This document shows positions 8,000 to 16,800 of a DNA stretch of 37,009 nucleotides, piece by piece. Within the stretch, counting starts at the first letter, position 1. Every line of letters starts with the position of its first letter. The stretch is from Bacteroidales bacterium UBA6340 (GTDB lineage Bacteria; Bacteroidota; Bacteroidia; Bacteroidales; Paludibacteraceae): contig DJSG01000020.1 in NCBI GenBank assembly GCA_002440265.1, positions 5,199 to 42,207 on the forward strand. The letters run 5' to 3'. Under the pieces are notes generated by a model, which saw only the letters and a program-made list of their open reading frames with translations, was not told where the DNA came from and did not search any database. The position numbers and the translations under genes were made by a program.

Positions 8000-9376
8000 T
8001 TATCCGAGACGCTCCAGTTCGATGGTGAAGTGGCGCATGAGCGGAGCCTCTTTGGTAATCTTGAGTCCGCGGGTGATGGTCTCGCGACGGTCATAGACAT
8101 TCTTCAACGCAGCGGCGATGACGTTCATGTGGTTGTCGGTATAGACGCGGCGCGGAATGCAGAGACGTACGAAGTCCAAGCCACCGAAGCGGTTCTCACG
8201 GGTGACAGGGTCGCGGTCAGCGAGGATATAGCCAATCTCGCAAGCGCGGATACCAGCCTCGAGGTAGAGTTCGCATGTCAGCGTCTGTGCGGGGAACTCC
8301 TCTTTGGGCACGTGAGTGAGGACACGGTCGGCGTCCACAAAGATGGCATGACCGCCTGCAGGACGCTGGTAAGGAATACCGTATTCATCAAGTTTCTGAG
8401 CCAGATACTGCACCTGATGGATACGTGTCTCGAGCATATCGAACTCGGTGTTCTCCTCCAGACCGACAGCCAGAGCCGCCATGTCACGACCATTCATACC
8501 GCCGTAGGTGATGAAGCCTTCGAAAGGAATACAGTACTGCTTGCAACCCTCGTACCAGTCCTTTTTGTTGGTGGCGATGAAGCCTCCCATATTGACGAGA
8601 CCGTCTTTCTTGGCAGACATGGTCATGCTGTCCACATACGAGAACATCTCGCGCGCAATCTCCTTGATGGATTTGTCGGCATAGCCCGGCTCGCGGGTCT
8701 TGATGAAATAAGCGTTCTCGGCAAAGCGTGCGGAGTCCATATTGACGGGCACTCCGTAGCGGTGGCAGAGTTCAGCGGTCTCGCGGATATTCTGCATGGA
8801 GACGGGCTGACCGCCCACGGTGTTGTTGGTGACGGTGAGTACCATAAACGGCACGTTGCCCGGGTTCTCTTTGAGCACCTTCTCCAGTTTCTCGAGGCTG
8901 ACATTGCCTTTGAACGGAGCCTCCAGTTGGGTGTCCTTTGCCTCGTCCACCGTAACATCGATAGCGAAAGCCTTGCGGGACTCGATATGCCCTTTGGTGG
9001 TGTCGAAGTGTGCGTTGCCGGGGATGACCTGCCCGGGCTTCACGAGGTAGGAGAAGAGCACGTTCTCAGCGGCACGCCCCTGGTGGGTAGGGATGACATA
9101 CTTGAAGCCGGTGAGACGGGTAACGGTGTCTTTGAACTCGAAGAAAGAGCGGCTGCCGGAGTAACTCTCGTCGCCCATCATGAGTGCAGCCCACTGACGG
9201 TCGGACATAGCACCCGTACCGGAGTCGGTGTTGAGGTCGATATAGACCTGCTCGCTGCGAAGCATGAAGATGTTGTTCTTGGCCTCTTTGAGCCACTGTT
9301 CGCGCTCTGCGCGTGTGGATTTGCGGATGGGTTCAACCATCTTGATTTTCCACGATTCTGCGAATGGAAGTTCCAT
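8000..9376 (-). CDS. tnaA: Tryptophanase (L-tryptophan indole-lyase)
   Basis: This 458-residue cytoplasmic enzyme belongs to the PLP-dependent beta-eliminating lyases and should split tryptophan into indole, pyruvate and ammonia. The PLP lysine is Lys257 in MSAKKDG. Residues separating tryptophanase from tyrosine phenol-lyase favour tryptophanase: position 381 is Ile (ACEIG, where the phenol-lyase has Arg), His449 in MRHFT (phenol-lyase has Phe), and Asp in HFDTTKGH (phenol-lyase has Thr). It lies 38 nt after the exosortase-like gene with no promoter box seen between, so it may be transcribed from tsaD onward. No tnaC-like leader or tnaB permease is visible. A strong terminator follows. Confidence 0.95.
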   Translation of the reverse strand: MELPFAESWKIKMVEPIRKSTRAEREQWLKEAKNNIFMLRSEQVYIDLNTDSGTGAMSDRQWAALMMGDESYSGSRSFFEFKDTVTRLTGFKYVIPTHQGRAAENVLFSYLVKPGQVIPGNAHFDTTKGHIESRKAFAIDVTVDEAKDTQLEAPFKGNVSLEKLEKVLKENPGNVPFMVLTVTNNTVGGQPVSMQNIRETAELCHRYGVPVNMDSARFAENAYFIKTREPGYADKSIKEIAREMFSYVDSMTMSAKKDGLVNMGGFIATNKKDWYEGCKQYCIPFEGFITYGGMNGRDMAALAVGLEENTEFDMLETRIHQVQYLAQKLDEYGIPYQRPAGGHAIFVDADRVLTHVPKEEFPAQTLTCELYLEAGIRACEIGYILADRDPVTRENRFGGLDFVRLCIPRRVYTDNHMNVIAAALKNVYDRRETITRGLKITKEAPLMRHFTIELERLG

Positions 9377-9414
9377 ACTATTAGTTTTTTAGGGTTAATT
9401 ATTTGGTTTATAAA

Positions 9415-9990
9415 TCATTTGTCTTGTTTGCCCACGAACTGCGTCGTCTTGGCTATCCCGCAGGTCCACCACAGCCAGAGCAGAAACTGCATGCCGTAGA
9501 AGAGGTACTTGAACAGGTAGGTGTGCAGCAACTCGAACCATTCGGGGTGGTGCTCCAACGCCAACGCAATGAGCGTGATACGCAACAGGTTGAACAGGTA
9601 CACGCAGAGCAACCCGAGGGGTATGAACCACAGTTTCTTTTTCCACGGACCTCGCGCTACAAGCATGATAACCAGCCATATAAACGACTGCTTGAGCCCT
9701 GTGCAACTCCATACGATGGTGGTGCCTGTACCCGTGTGAGGGTAGCAGATGGTGTTGCCTACCAACTCCACGCCGCTGCGTGTGAGGTGAATCAACCAAT
9801 AGACCACCCGTGCGATATGCGCCGCCAGCCACGTGAAAGGTGCCGTAATGTCCAGCCCGAACCATGTTACCTGACTGCCGCCCTCGTCGCCCACCACCGT
9901 GAACTTCCAGAAATAGTTGGCTGCCAGCAACGCCACCACAAAAAGGATGATGTCCGTGTATGGTGCCAGAATCTCTTTCAGTCGTTGCAT
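9415..9990 (-). CDS. Exosortase/archaeosortase family membrane protease-transpeptidase
   Basis: The 191-residue protein is mostly membrane segments (near 14-30, 50-70, 95-113, 119-146, 155-178). It carries the three family landmarks in order: Cys96 in WSCTGLKQ, Arg137 in FNLLRITLI and His156 in LHTYLFKY. Exosortases cut short C-terminal sorting signals from exported proteins and are thought to move them to a new anchor. It starts 12 nt after tsaD and ends 38 nt before tnaA. No protein in the window has a PEP-CTERM-like tail (motif, membrane helix, basic end), so its substrate is unknown. The family call is good; I cannot assign a subfamily. Confidence 0.85.
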   Translation of the reverse strand: MQRLKEILAPYTDIILFVVALLAANYFWKFTVVGDEGGSQVTWFGLDITAPFTWLAAHIARVVYWLIHLTRSGVELVGNTICYPHTGTGTTIVWSCTGLKQSFIWLVIMLVARGPWKKKLWFIPLGLLCVYLFNLLRITLIALALEHHPEWFELLHTYLFKYLFYGMQFLLWLWWTCGIAKTTQFVGKQDK

Positions 9991-10002
9991 AGAGCGGAGG
10001 TG

Positions 10003-11058
10003 TCAGATGGTGGTCTTCGCATAAGGCACCGCGTCAATGGGGCAGAAATCGTGGTCGAGGTACTTGAAGTAGCCCGCCTGACATACCATAGCCGCATTGT
10101 CCGTAGTGAACGAGAACGGCGGAATGAATACATCCCAATGGTACCGCTTGCCGTAGTCGATGAACGCCTGCCGCAACCCGCTGTTGGCACTCACGCCGCC
10201 TGCCACGGCCACCTGCCGCACACCCAAATCAAACGCCGCACGCTTCAGTTTGTTCATCAGAATATCTATCACCGTGGCTTGCAGCGAAGCACACAAATCC
10301 GCCTTGTGCTGCTCGATGAAGTCGGGGTTCTCCTTCAGATGGTCGCGCAGGAAATACAGGAACGACGTCTTGAGTCCCGAGAACGAGTAGTCGTAGCCCG
10401 GAATATGCGGCTTGGAGAATTGGAACGCCTGCGGGTTGCCCTCTTTCGCCAACTTGTCTATCCACGGACCGCCCGGGTAGGGCAAGCCCATCACCTTCGC
10501 GCACTTGTCGAACGCCTCACCCGCCGCATCGTCAATGGTCTGCCCGATTATCTCCATCTGGTTGTACGCTTTCACAAGGACAATCTGGCTGTTTCCGCCG
10601 CTGACGAGCAGGCAGAGGAACGGGAACTTCGGATGCCGAATCTCAATGTTCGCCATACTCGGTGTAGCGGCTTTCAGTGCCTCCGACGGCTCCACGAAGT
10701 GCGCCAACACGTGCCCTTGCAGGTGGTTGACCTCCACCAACGGTATGCCCAGCGACAGTGCCAAGCCCTTGGCAAAGCCCGTGCCGACCAGCAGACTGCC
10801 CAGCAACCCCGGACCGCGTGTGAAAGCAATCGCACTCAACTCCTTGTTCTCCACGCCCGCGCGACGCAATGCCGCGTCCACCACCGGCACGATGTTCAAC
10901 TGGTGCGCACGACTTGCCAGTTCGGGAACCACGCCACCGAACTCCTCGTGCACACGCTGCGATGCCGTCACATTGCTCAGCAGCACGCCATCGCGAATGA
11001 CCGCCGCCGAGGTGTCGTCACAACTGGACTCTATCGCCAAGATAACTACACTTTTCAT
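10003..11058 (-). CDS. tsaD: tRNA N6-adenosine threonylcarbamoyltransferase
   Basis: This 351-residue protein is the TsaD/Kae1/Gcp ATPase-fold enzyme, which with TsaB and TsaE transfers the threonylcarbamoyl group to A37 of ANN-decoding tRNAs. Visible landmarks are the N-terminal LAIESSCDDTS phosphate-binding segment (residues 8-18), the metal-binding histidines His112 and His116 in VNHLQGHVLAH, and the C-terminal TTDNAAM motif. Length is normal. Its promoter's -7 box ends only 8 nt from the start codon, so the mRNA is probably leaderless or nearly so. It is the first gene of the tsaD-exosortase-tnaA cluster and is divergent from waaA. Confidence 0.97.
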   Translation of the reverse strand: MKSVVILAIESSCDDTSAAVIRDGVLLSNVTASQRVHEEFGGVVPELASRAHQLNIVPVVDAALRRAGVENKELSAIAFTRGPGLLGSLLVGTGFAKGLALSLGIPLVEVNHLQGHVLAHFVEPSEALKAATPSMANIEIRHPKFPFLCLLVSGGNSQIVLVKAYNQMEIIGQTIDDAAGEAFDKCAKVMGLPYPGGPWIDKLAKEGNPQAFQFSKPHIPGYDYSFSGLKTSFLYFLRDHLKENPDFIEQHKADLCASLQATVIDILMNKLKRAAFDLGVRQVAVAGGVSANSGLRQAFIDYGKRYHWDVFIPPFSFTTDNAAMVCQAGYFKYLDHDFCPIDAVPYAKTTI

Positions 11059-11066
11059 TGCGGCTG

Positions 11067-11098
11067 CAAAGTTACTAAAATTATTTGGTCAATCCAAT
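11067..11098 (-). promoter_or_regulatory. Promoter of tsaD, near-leaderless
   Basis: On the minus strand ATTG (11098-11095), 20 bp, TAACTTTG (11074-11067). The start codon begins at 11058, only 8 nt beyond the -7 box. The box is interleaved with the opposing waaA promoter. Confidence 0.6.
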
Positions 11099-11115
11099 TA
11101 TTTTTCGTACTTTTG
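11084..11115 (+). promoter_or_regulatory. Promoter of waaA-hisS
   Basis: TTTG (11084-11087), 20 bp, TACTTTTG (11108-11115) matches the Bacteroidetes consensus. The waaA start codon follows 24 nt later. It overlaps the tsaD promoter region on the other strand. Confidence 0.7.
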
Positions 11116-11139
11116 CGGGATAATTTAATTGCACGTGGT

Positions 11140-12336
11140 ATGTACATATACTTTTTTCTCGTACGCTTAGCCGCTCTCCTCGGGCACAAGAAAGCCAAGA
11201 AACTTGTGGCGGGTCAGGGGCGTGCGTTGGACGAACTGAAGTCGTTGGGCGACAGTCCTGTGGTGTGGTTTCATGCCGCATCGGTAGGCGAGTTCGAGCA
11301 GGCGCGGCCTGTCATCGAGCGTCTCCGCCACGAGCAGCCCCACCGCCGCATACTGCTCACGTTCTTCTCGCCGTCGGGCTACGAACTGCGTCATAACTAC
11401 GACCTTGTGGACAAGGTGGTCTATCTGCCTTTTGCCACCAAGCGCAACGCGGAACGCTTCCTGCAGACCGTGAATGTGCAACTTGCCATCTTCGTCAAGT
11501 ATGAGTTCTGGCCGGCGTACCTCCATGCCCTCAAGCGCCACCGCGTGCCTACCTATCTCATCTCCGCCATTTTCCGACCGGGGCAACTGTTCTTCCTGCC
11601 GTGGGGCAAGCCGTATCTGCGCCTGCTCACGTGCTTTGAGCATATCTTTGTGCAGGACGAGGCCTCGCGCCTGTTGCTGAACAAGCACGGCATTCATCGC
11701 GTGTCTGTCGCGGGTGATACGCGGTTCGATCGCGTGTCGGAGGTGAAGGAACGCGCCAAAGACCTGCCCATCGTGGAGGGCTTCACCGCAGGTGCGGAGC
11801 GCGTGCTTGTGGCGGGCAGCACATGGTGCCCCGACGAGCAACTGCTGGCGCGCTACATCGCCGAGCGACCGAACACCAAACTGGTGCTGGTGCCCCACGA
11901 GATTGATGCCGAACACCTGCACCATATTTTCCAATACTTCGAGGGACGCTATGTGCGCTACTCCGAGGCGACGCCGATGAGCCTTGACAAGTGCCGCGTG
12001 CTGCTGGTGGACACCATCGGCGTGCTGTCGTCCATCTACCGCTACGGGCACGTGGCGTATATCGGCGGCGGTTTCGGCGAAGGCATACACAACACCCTTG
12101 AGGCGGCAGTCTATGGCATGCCTGTCGTCTTCGGACCCAAGTGGAAGAAGTTCCGCGAAGCCCGTGGACTGCTCAACGCCGATGCAGCGCGTACCGTCCG
12201 CAACTACACCGAACTCACAAATGCCCTCGACGAAGCCTTCCTCCGCCGCCACGAGATGGGGCAGAAGGCCGCCCAATACGTGCAGTCCGAGTGCGGTGCC
12301 ACCGGCCGTATCTTCCACGCAATCTTCAACTTGTAA
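11140..12336 (+). CDS. waaA: 3-deoxy-D-manno-octulosonic acid (Kdo) transferase
   Basis: The 398-residue protein is a GT30 glycosyltransferase that adds Kdo from CMP-Kdo to lipid A precursors at the inner face of the cytoplasmic membrane. Evidence: an N-terminal hydrophobic anchor, the FHAASVGEFEQ segment with the predicted catalytic base Glu51, a GT-B second half with GSTWCPDE, and the donor-site segment YIGGGFGEGIHNTLEAAVYG. The open frame extends far upstream of 11140, but that part is antisense to tsaD; the ATG at 11140 is chosen because it follows the promoter by 24 nt and starts the family-like sequence. hisS follows after 14 nt. Confidence 0.95.
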   Translation: MYIYFFLVRLAALLGHKKAKKLVAGQGRALDELKSLGDSPVVWFHAASVGEFEQARPVIERLRHEQPHRRILLTFFSPSGYELRHNYDLVDKVVYLPFATKRNAERFLQTVNVQLAIFVKYEFWPAYLHALKRHRVPTYLISAIFRPGQLFFLPWGKPYLRLLTCFEHIFVQDEASRLLLNKHGIHRVSVAGDTRFDRVSEVKERAKDLPIVEGFTAGAERVLVAGSTWCPDEQLLARYIAERPNTKLVLVPHEIDAEHLHHIFQYFEGRYVRYSEATPMSLDKCRVLLVDTIGVLSSIYRYGHVAYIGGGFGEGIHNTLEAAVYGMPVVFGPKWKKFREARGLLNADAARTVRNYTELTNALDEAFLRRHEMGQKAAQYVQSECGATGRIFHAIFNL

Positions 12337-12350
12337 ATGCAATAAACATC

Positions 12351-13712
12351 ATGATACAAAAGCCAAGTATTCCTAAAGGAACGCGCGACTTCGGAGCCAT
12401 CGAAATGGCACGTCGCAACTACATCTTCGACACCATCAAGTCAGTCTTCCGCCTCTATGGTTTTCAACAAATAGAAACCCCCGCCATGGAGAATATCTCC
12501 ACCCTTATGGGCAAGTACGGCGAAGAGGGTGACAAACTGCTTTTCCGCATTCAGAACTCGGGCGAGAAGGCTGCTGAAGCACCAGAGAAGGGCTTGCGCT
12601 ACGACCTCACAGTGCCTTTCGCGCGCTATGTCGTCCAGCACCGCGACCAACTCCAGTTCCCTTTCCGCCGCTTCCAGATACAACCCGTATGGCGCGCCGA
12701 CCGTCCGCAGAAAGGGCGTTACCGCGAGTTCTACCAGTGTGACGTGGACGTCATTGGCACCAACTCGCTGCTCTGCGAGGTCGAACTCATGCAGATTGTC
12801 GAGGAGGTTTATCGCCGTTTCGGCATCCGCGTCGCCCTGCATATCAACAACCGCAAGGTGCTTGCCGGTATCGCCGAGGTCATTGGTGCGCCTGACAAGA
12901 TGATTGACATCACAGTCGCCATCGACAAACTCGACAAGATAGGCGTGGACAAGGTCAACGACGAACTGCGCGAGCGCGGACTCTCCGACGATGCCGTTGC
13001 CGCCCTGCAGCCCATTCTCAACCTCAGCGGCAGCAACGCCGACAAACTCGACCAACTCTCCGTCATTCTTTCCACCTCTGAAATCGGCATGAAGGGTATC
13101 GCCGAACTCCGCACCATCTTCGACCTCTACGAATCGGCAAGCAGATGCCCCCACTCTGCATCCCCCTCCTCTGAAGGAGGGGTTAGGGGAGGTCTTACAG
13201 TCCTTCTCGACCTCTGCCTTGCCCGCGGCTTAAACTACTACACGGGTGCCATCTTCGAAGTCAAGGCGCTTGACGTGCAGATGGGCAGCATCACGGGCGG
13301 CGGACGCTACGACAACCTCACCGGCATCTTCGGTCTCCCCGATGTCAGCGGCGTGGGTATCTCGTTTGGTGCCGACCGTATCTACGATGTCCTCACCGAA
13401 CTCGACCTCTACCCCGCGGACATGCTCTTGACCACGCAACTGCTCTTCGCCACCTTTGGCGAGGCCGAACTGCGCTATGCCACCACGTGGGCGCAGTCGC
13501 TCCGCGCACAGGGGCTGCGCGTCGAGGTGTACCCCGAGCCTGCCAAGATGAAGAAGCAGATGGCGTATGCCGATGCCAAGCACATACCTTTCGTGGCTAT
13601 CGTCGGAGGCGACGAGATGGCTGCCAACAAGGTCATGCTAAAAAATATGTTAACAGGCGAGCAAAAGCCGTGTACAACCGAAGAGGTGCTGCAAGCCCTC
13701 AGCAAGGGATAA
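12351..13712 (+). CDS. hisS: Histidyl-tRNA synthetase with an in-frame repeat insertion
   Basis: The 453-residue class II synthetase charges tRNA-His. Motif 1 lies in the first 50 residues, motif 2 in the FRRFQIQPVWRADRPQKGRYREF region, the histidine-A signature at LARGLNYYTGAIFEV, then GGGRYDNLTGIFG, motif 3 at SGVGISFGADRI and a C-terminal anticodon-binding domain. The ATG at 12351 is chosen, not an upstream in-frame start inside waaA. Unusually, residues about 268-282, just before histidine-A, read as a Ser/Pro/Gly-rich insert (SPSSEGGVRGG) encoded by a palindromic repeat also found between genes at 7881-7937. It keeps the frame, so the enzyme is probably active. The gene ends in an 11-bp repeat. 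Confidence 0.96.
   Translation: MIQKPSIPKGTRDFGAIEMARRNYIFDTIKSVFRLYGFQQIETPAMENISTLMGKYGEEGDKLLFRIQNSGEKAAEAPEKGLRYDLTVPFARYVVQHRDQLQFPFRRFQIQPVWRADRPQKGRYREFYQCDVDVIGTNSLLCEVELMQIVEEVYRRFGIRVALHINNRKVLAGIAEVIGAPDKMIDITVAIDKLDKIGVDKVNDELRERGLSDDAVAALQPILNLSGSNADKLDQLSVILSTSEIGMKGIAELRTIFDLYESASRCPHSASPSSEGGVRGGLTVLLDLCLARGLNYYTGAIFEVKALDVQMGSITGGGRYDNLTGIFGLPDVSGVGISFGADRIYDVLTELDLYPADMLLTTQLLFATFGEAELRYATTWAQSLRAQGLRVEVYPEPAKMKKQMAYADAKHIPFVAIVGGDEMAANKVMLKNMLTGEQKPCTTEEVLQALSKG
13161..13195. repeat. Palindromic repeat element inserted in frame in hisS
   Basis: CCCCTCCT (13163-13170), loop CTGA and AGGAGGGG (13175-13182) form a perfect 8-bp stem, followed by TTAGGGGAGGTCT. Its reverse complement matches the intergenic copies at 7881-7937. 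It encodes residues 271-282 of HisS. Confidence 0.8.
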
Positions 13713-13732
13713 GCAAGGGATGCGCAAGGGAT
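13701..13732. repeat. 11-bp tandem repeat (x3) at the end of hisS
   Basis: AGCAAGGGAT (13701-13710, first base of the unit differing), AAGCAAGGGAT (13711-13721) and GCGCAAGGGAT (13722-13732) follow head to tail. The hisS stop codon (13710-13712) lies at the junction of the first two units. Confidence 0.75.
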
Positions 13733-13763
13733 AGGCTACCGATACTGTCCCCTTGCGCACCCC
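13717..13763 (+). terminator. Probable terminator after hisS
   Basis: TGCGCAAGGG (13721-13730) pairs with CCCTTGCGCA (13750-13759), with a 3-bp outer extension after one mismatch (13717-13719 with 13761-13763). Only TTT follows, so it may be a weak or partial terminator. Confidence 0.5.
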
Positions 13764-13880
13764 TTTCACAACCGATATTCGGGGCATTCCTGAGTCACGG
13801 GTATCGTATATATTAAAATAAATCAATATAACCACAGCAGGAACAGACCATATATAGTAACCCTCTAAAACACAATCGAC

Positions 13881-16800
13881 ATGAAACGTTTTTTCACACT
13901 ATTCATCTCCATATCCATGGCGATGTTCACTTTTGCCAATCCGCGCACCGTGGAAGAGGCTATGCAAATCGCAGGACGCTTTGCCGCTGACAATCAGCCG
14001 TCTGTCTCTTCTGCCCAGCGTATCCGCCGTGCACTCTCTGCCTCCCAACCGGCGCAGCCGATGCAACTGGCATACACCCAAACGCAAACCGGTAACGCTA
14101 CCCCTGCGCTCTACATCTTCAACACCACCGCCGACGACGGCGGATTTGTCATTGTCTCTGCCGACGACCGCTCGCGTGCTATCCTCGGCTATACCGACAA
14201 TGGCCATTTTGATGCCGGCAACATGCCCGACAACCTGCGTTTCTGGCTGCGTATGTATGCTTCCGAGATAGCCTCACTCTCCGACAATCCTATCGCCAAC
14301 CTCAAGGCAGCCGCTGCCAGTTTCTCTGCTACGACTACCTACACCACCTATCCCACCGTTGCACCCCTCCTCGGACAAACCGCCTGGGGGCAAGGCACGC
14401 CCTTCAACAACCTCTGCCCCACCAAAGACGGTGAACGGTGTGTCACAGGCTGCGTAGCCACGGCCGCCGGTCAAATCATGTACTACCACAAGTACCCCAC
14501 TCGCGGACAAGACTCCTATTCTTATGAGTGGAATAATCAGACCCTGTCAGCGGATTTCGCCAACACTACCTATGACTGGGCAAATATGCTTCCCAACTAC
14601 AACGGCAACTACACCACCACGCAGGCAAACGCTGTTGCTACACTGATGTCCCATGTGGGTATCTCCTGCGATATGAACTATGACCTATCCGCCAATGGTG
14701 GCAGTGGAGCCAACTCCAATGTCATGATGCAGTCCTTTATCAACCATTTCGGTTACGATATGGGTATCCGTGTACTCCCCAAGGACTATATGGACGAGAC
14801 CGAGATGCTCTCTGTCATTGCGCAAGACTTGCAAGCCAATCACCCCATTTTTGTGAGTGGGCGCACCACTAACGACGAAGGGCATGCTTTTGTCCTCGAC
14901 GGCATGCAGTCCAACGGCTATGTCCACATCAACTGGGGCTGGGACGGCTATTCCGATGGCTACTTCCCCATCTCCGCACTGGACCCCTCTTATCAGGGAA
15001 CGGGTGGCGCAGCCAGCGGGCAAGGTTTCACCGAGCAGGTGACAGCCTTCACGGGCATTCAACCCAACCAAGGCAATGCTGCTATCCCGCTTATCATTGC
15101 CGATGAGATAACGCTCAACTCGCAAACACGCCTTGGCAGGTATGATGATATATCATTCAGCATCAATCCGTTCCAAAATGCAGGGGTCACGCCGGCTGAA
15201 GGACGAATGGTGTATATCATCTACAAGGACAATGCTTATTACACCACACTGATAAGCGACGCGGACTACAACTTGTCTCCTGGCTATCACTACATGACTG
15301 CTTGCTATGTGTTTCGTTCAGTCTCCTCGCTCAGTGCAGGTAACTACGAATTGTCGGTGGGCATTCTTCCTACCAACAGTAGCACATCATATCCTATCCT
15401 CACCAAGATTGCCCGCGGCGAACGCCGTTTCCCTGTCACAGTCACAGCGGACTCTGTCTTCATCGGCAAGGGTACTGTCAACCTCGATGGCAGAGCGGAT
15501 ACCGATTTCACACAAACCATGATAATTGATTACACCGATGGCGTGAACCAGAACTTCTTGCATCTCACGCTATATACTTCCGACTATACTACTGCCGACG
15601 ACAAACATACCGCAGGCTCCAAATTGGAACTTGGGCTTGTTCCTTCCAACCGCACCTCTGTCGTCGGCACATACAGGCTTACCGGTACCGCCGGGTATGG
15701 CGACCTTGTCAGCAACTCCTACTGGACGTCCCTCCAATATATGGTCTATGAAGAGTCCAAGCAAGAAGAACTCACAGACGGCACCGTCACCATCACGCTC
15801 GACAGCATTGGCAACTATGTCTTTGCTTTCGACATCGTGGCAAACAACAAGTCCTATACCAACACCATCAACATGCCTGCCGACCAAATAACCATCGGCA
15901 AGTACGATGCCACCGACCGCAAACTCTACTACTCCTCATTGGAGAACACCACCGTTACCGCCCTTGCCGCGTCCGATGCCCTTACGCTTATCCAATCATT
16001 CGCATCCACCCGCAAAACCGCTATCCCATACTTCGTACAGGGCACTATCTCCCAGATGGTGAACACTCCCGCCCAAATCAGGCAATATGGTACGGCACGA
16101 TTCTATATTTCCGACGACGGAACCACGGACCGCCAACTCTATGCCTTCAACACACGTTGGCTCAACAACGAGGCATTCTCCACGGGAAAAGAGGTAGAGG
16201 TAGGCGACCGCGTAGTGATATCCGCGCCTTTGCAGAACTACAACGGTGACACACCCGAACTCATGGCGGGCTATATCTATCAGCACAAGGAGGCACCTCA
16301 TTTGCACGACATCACCATTCGCACCCGCATGGCTTCGGACACCGTCTTCGACACCTCACGCGGACTGTATTATTGGTGGTGGGAACAGGGACAAGCCGGT
16401 CAAATCATTCAGGCGCAACTCTCCGAGGATGGTTGGTGGACCGCTACCGTCTCTACTATGGCGGACTCTGTTGCCTATCTCGTTGTCAACCAGGATGTTT
16501 CTGCCGTAGGTTGGGATGGCTGCCAACAGACGTATGACTCGCCTTTCTTTGATTCCGACGCATGTTTCTATTTGGAAGCCGTTGCAGATGGCCACCGAAA
16601 GGGGAAACTCCTGCCCACTTTCTGCGACGCTTTCACGGCTGCTTGGCTGCCTTACGACTTGCAAACCTTTGCCAAACCGACAGGAGTGGACTTCTCATGG
16701 AACACCGCACAGCAGGCTCCGTACTACGAGTTTGTGTTGGAAGACGCACAATCAGGCGAAACGTCAACCTACCATTGTGAAGAACCAAGTGTGGGACTGA

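Noticed and set aside
8000..9376. Tyrosine phenol-lyase as the identity of tnaA
   Set aside because: The residues at the three discriminating sites (Ile381, His449, Asp125) match tryptophanase.
7964..9499. 511-codon plus-strand frame opposite tnaA
   Set aside because: Antisense shadow; tryptophanase on the minus strand is unambiguous.
9403..11139. Long plus-strand open frame continuous with waaA
   Set aside because: It is antisense to tsaD, the exosortase-like gene and the start of the tnaA region, has no family resemblance, and the waaA promoter lies downstream of most of it. waaA starts at 11140.
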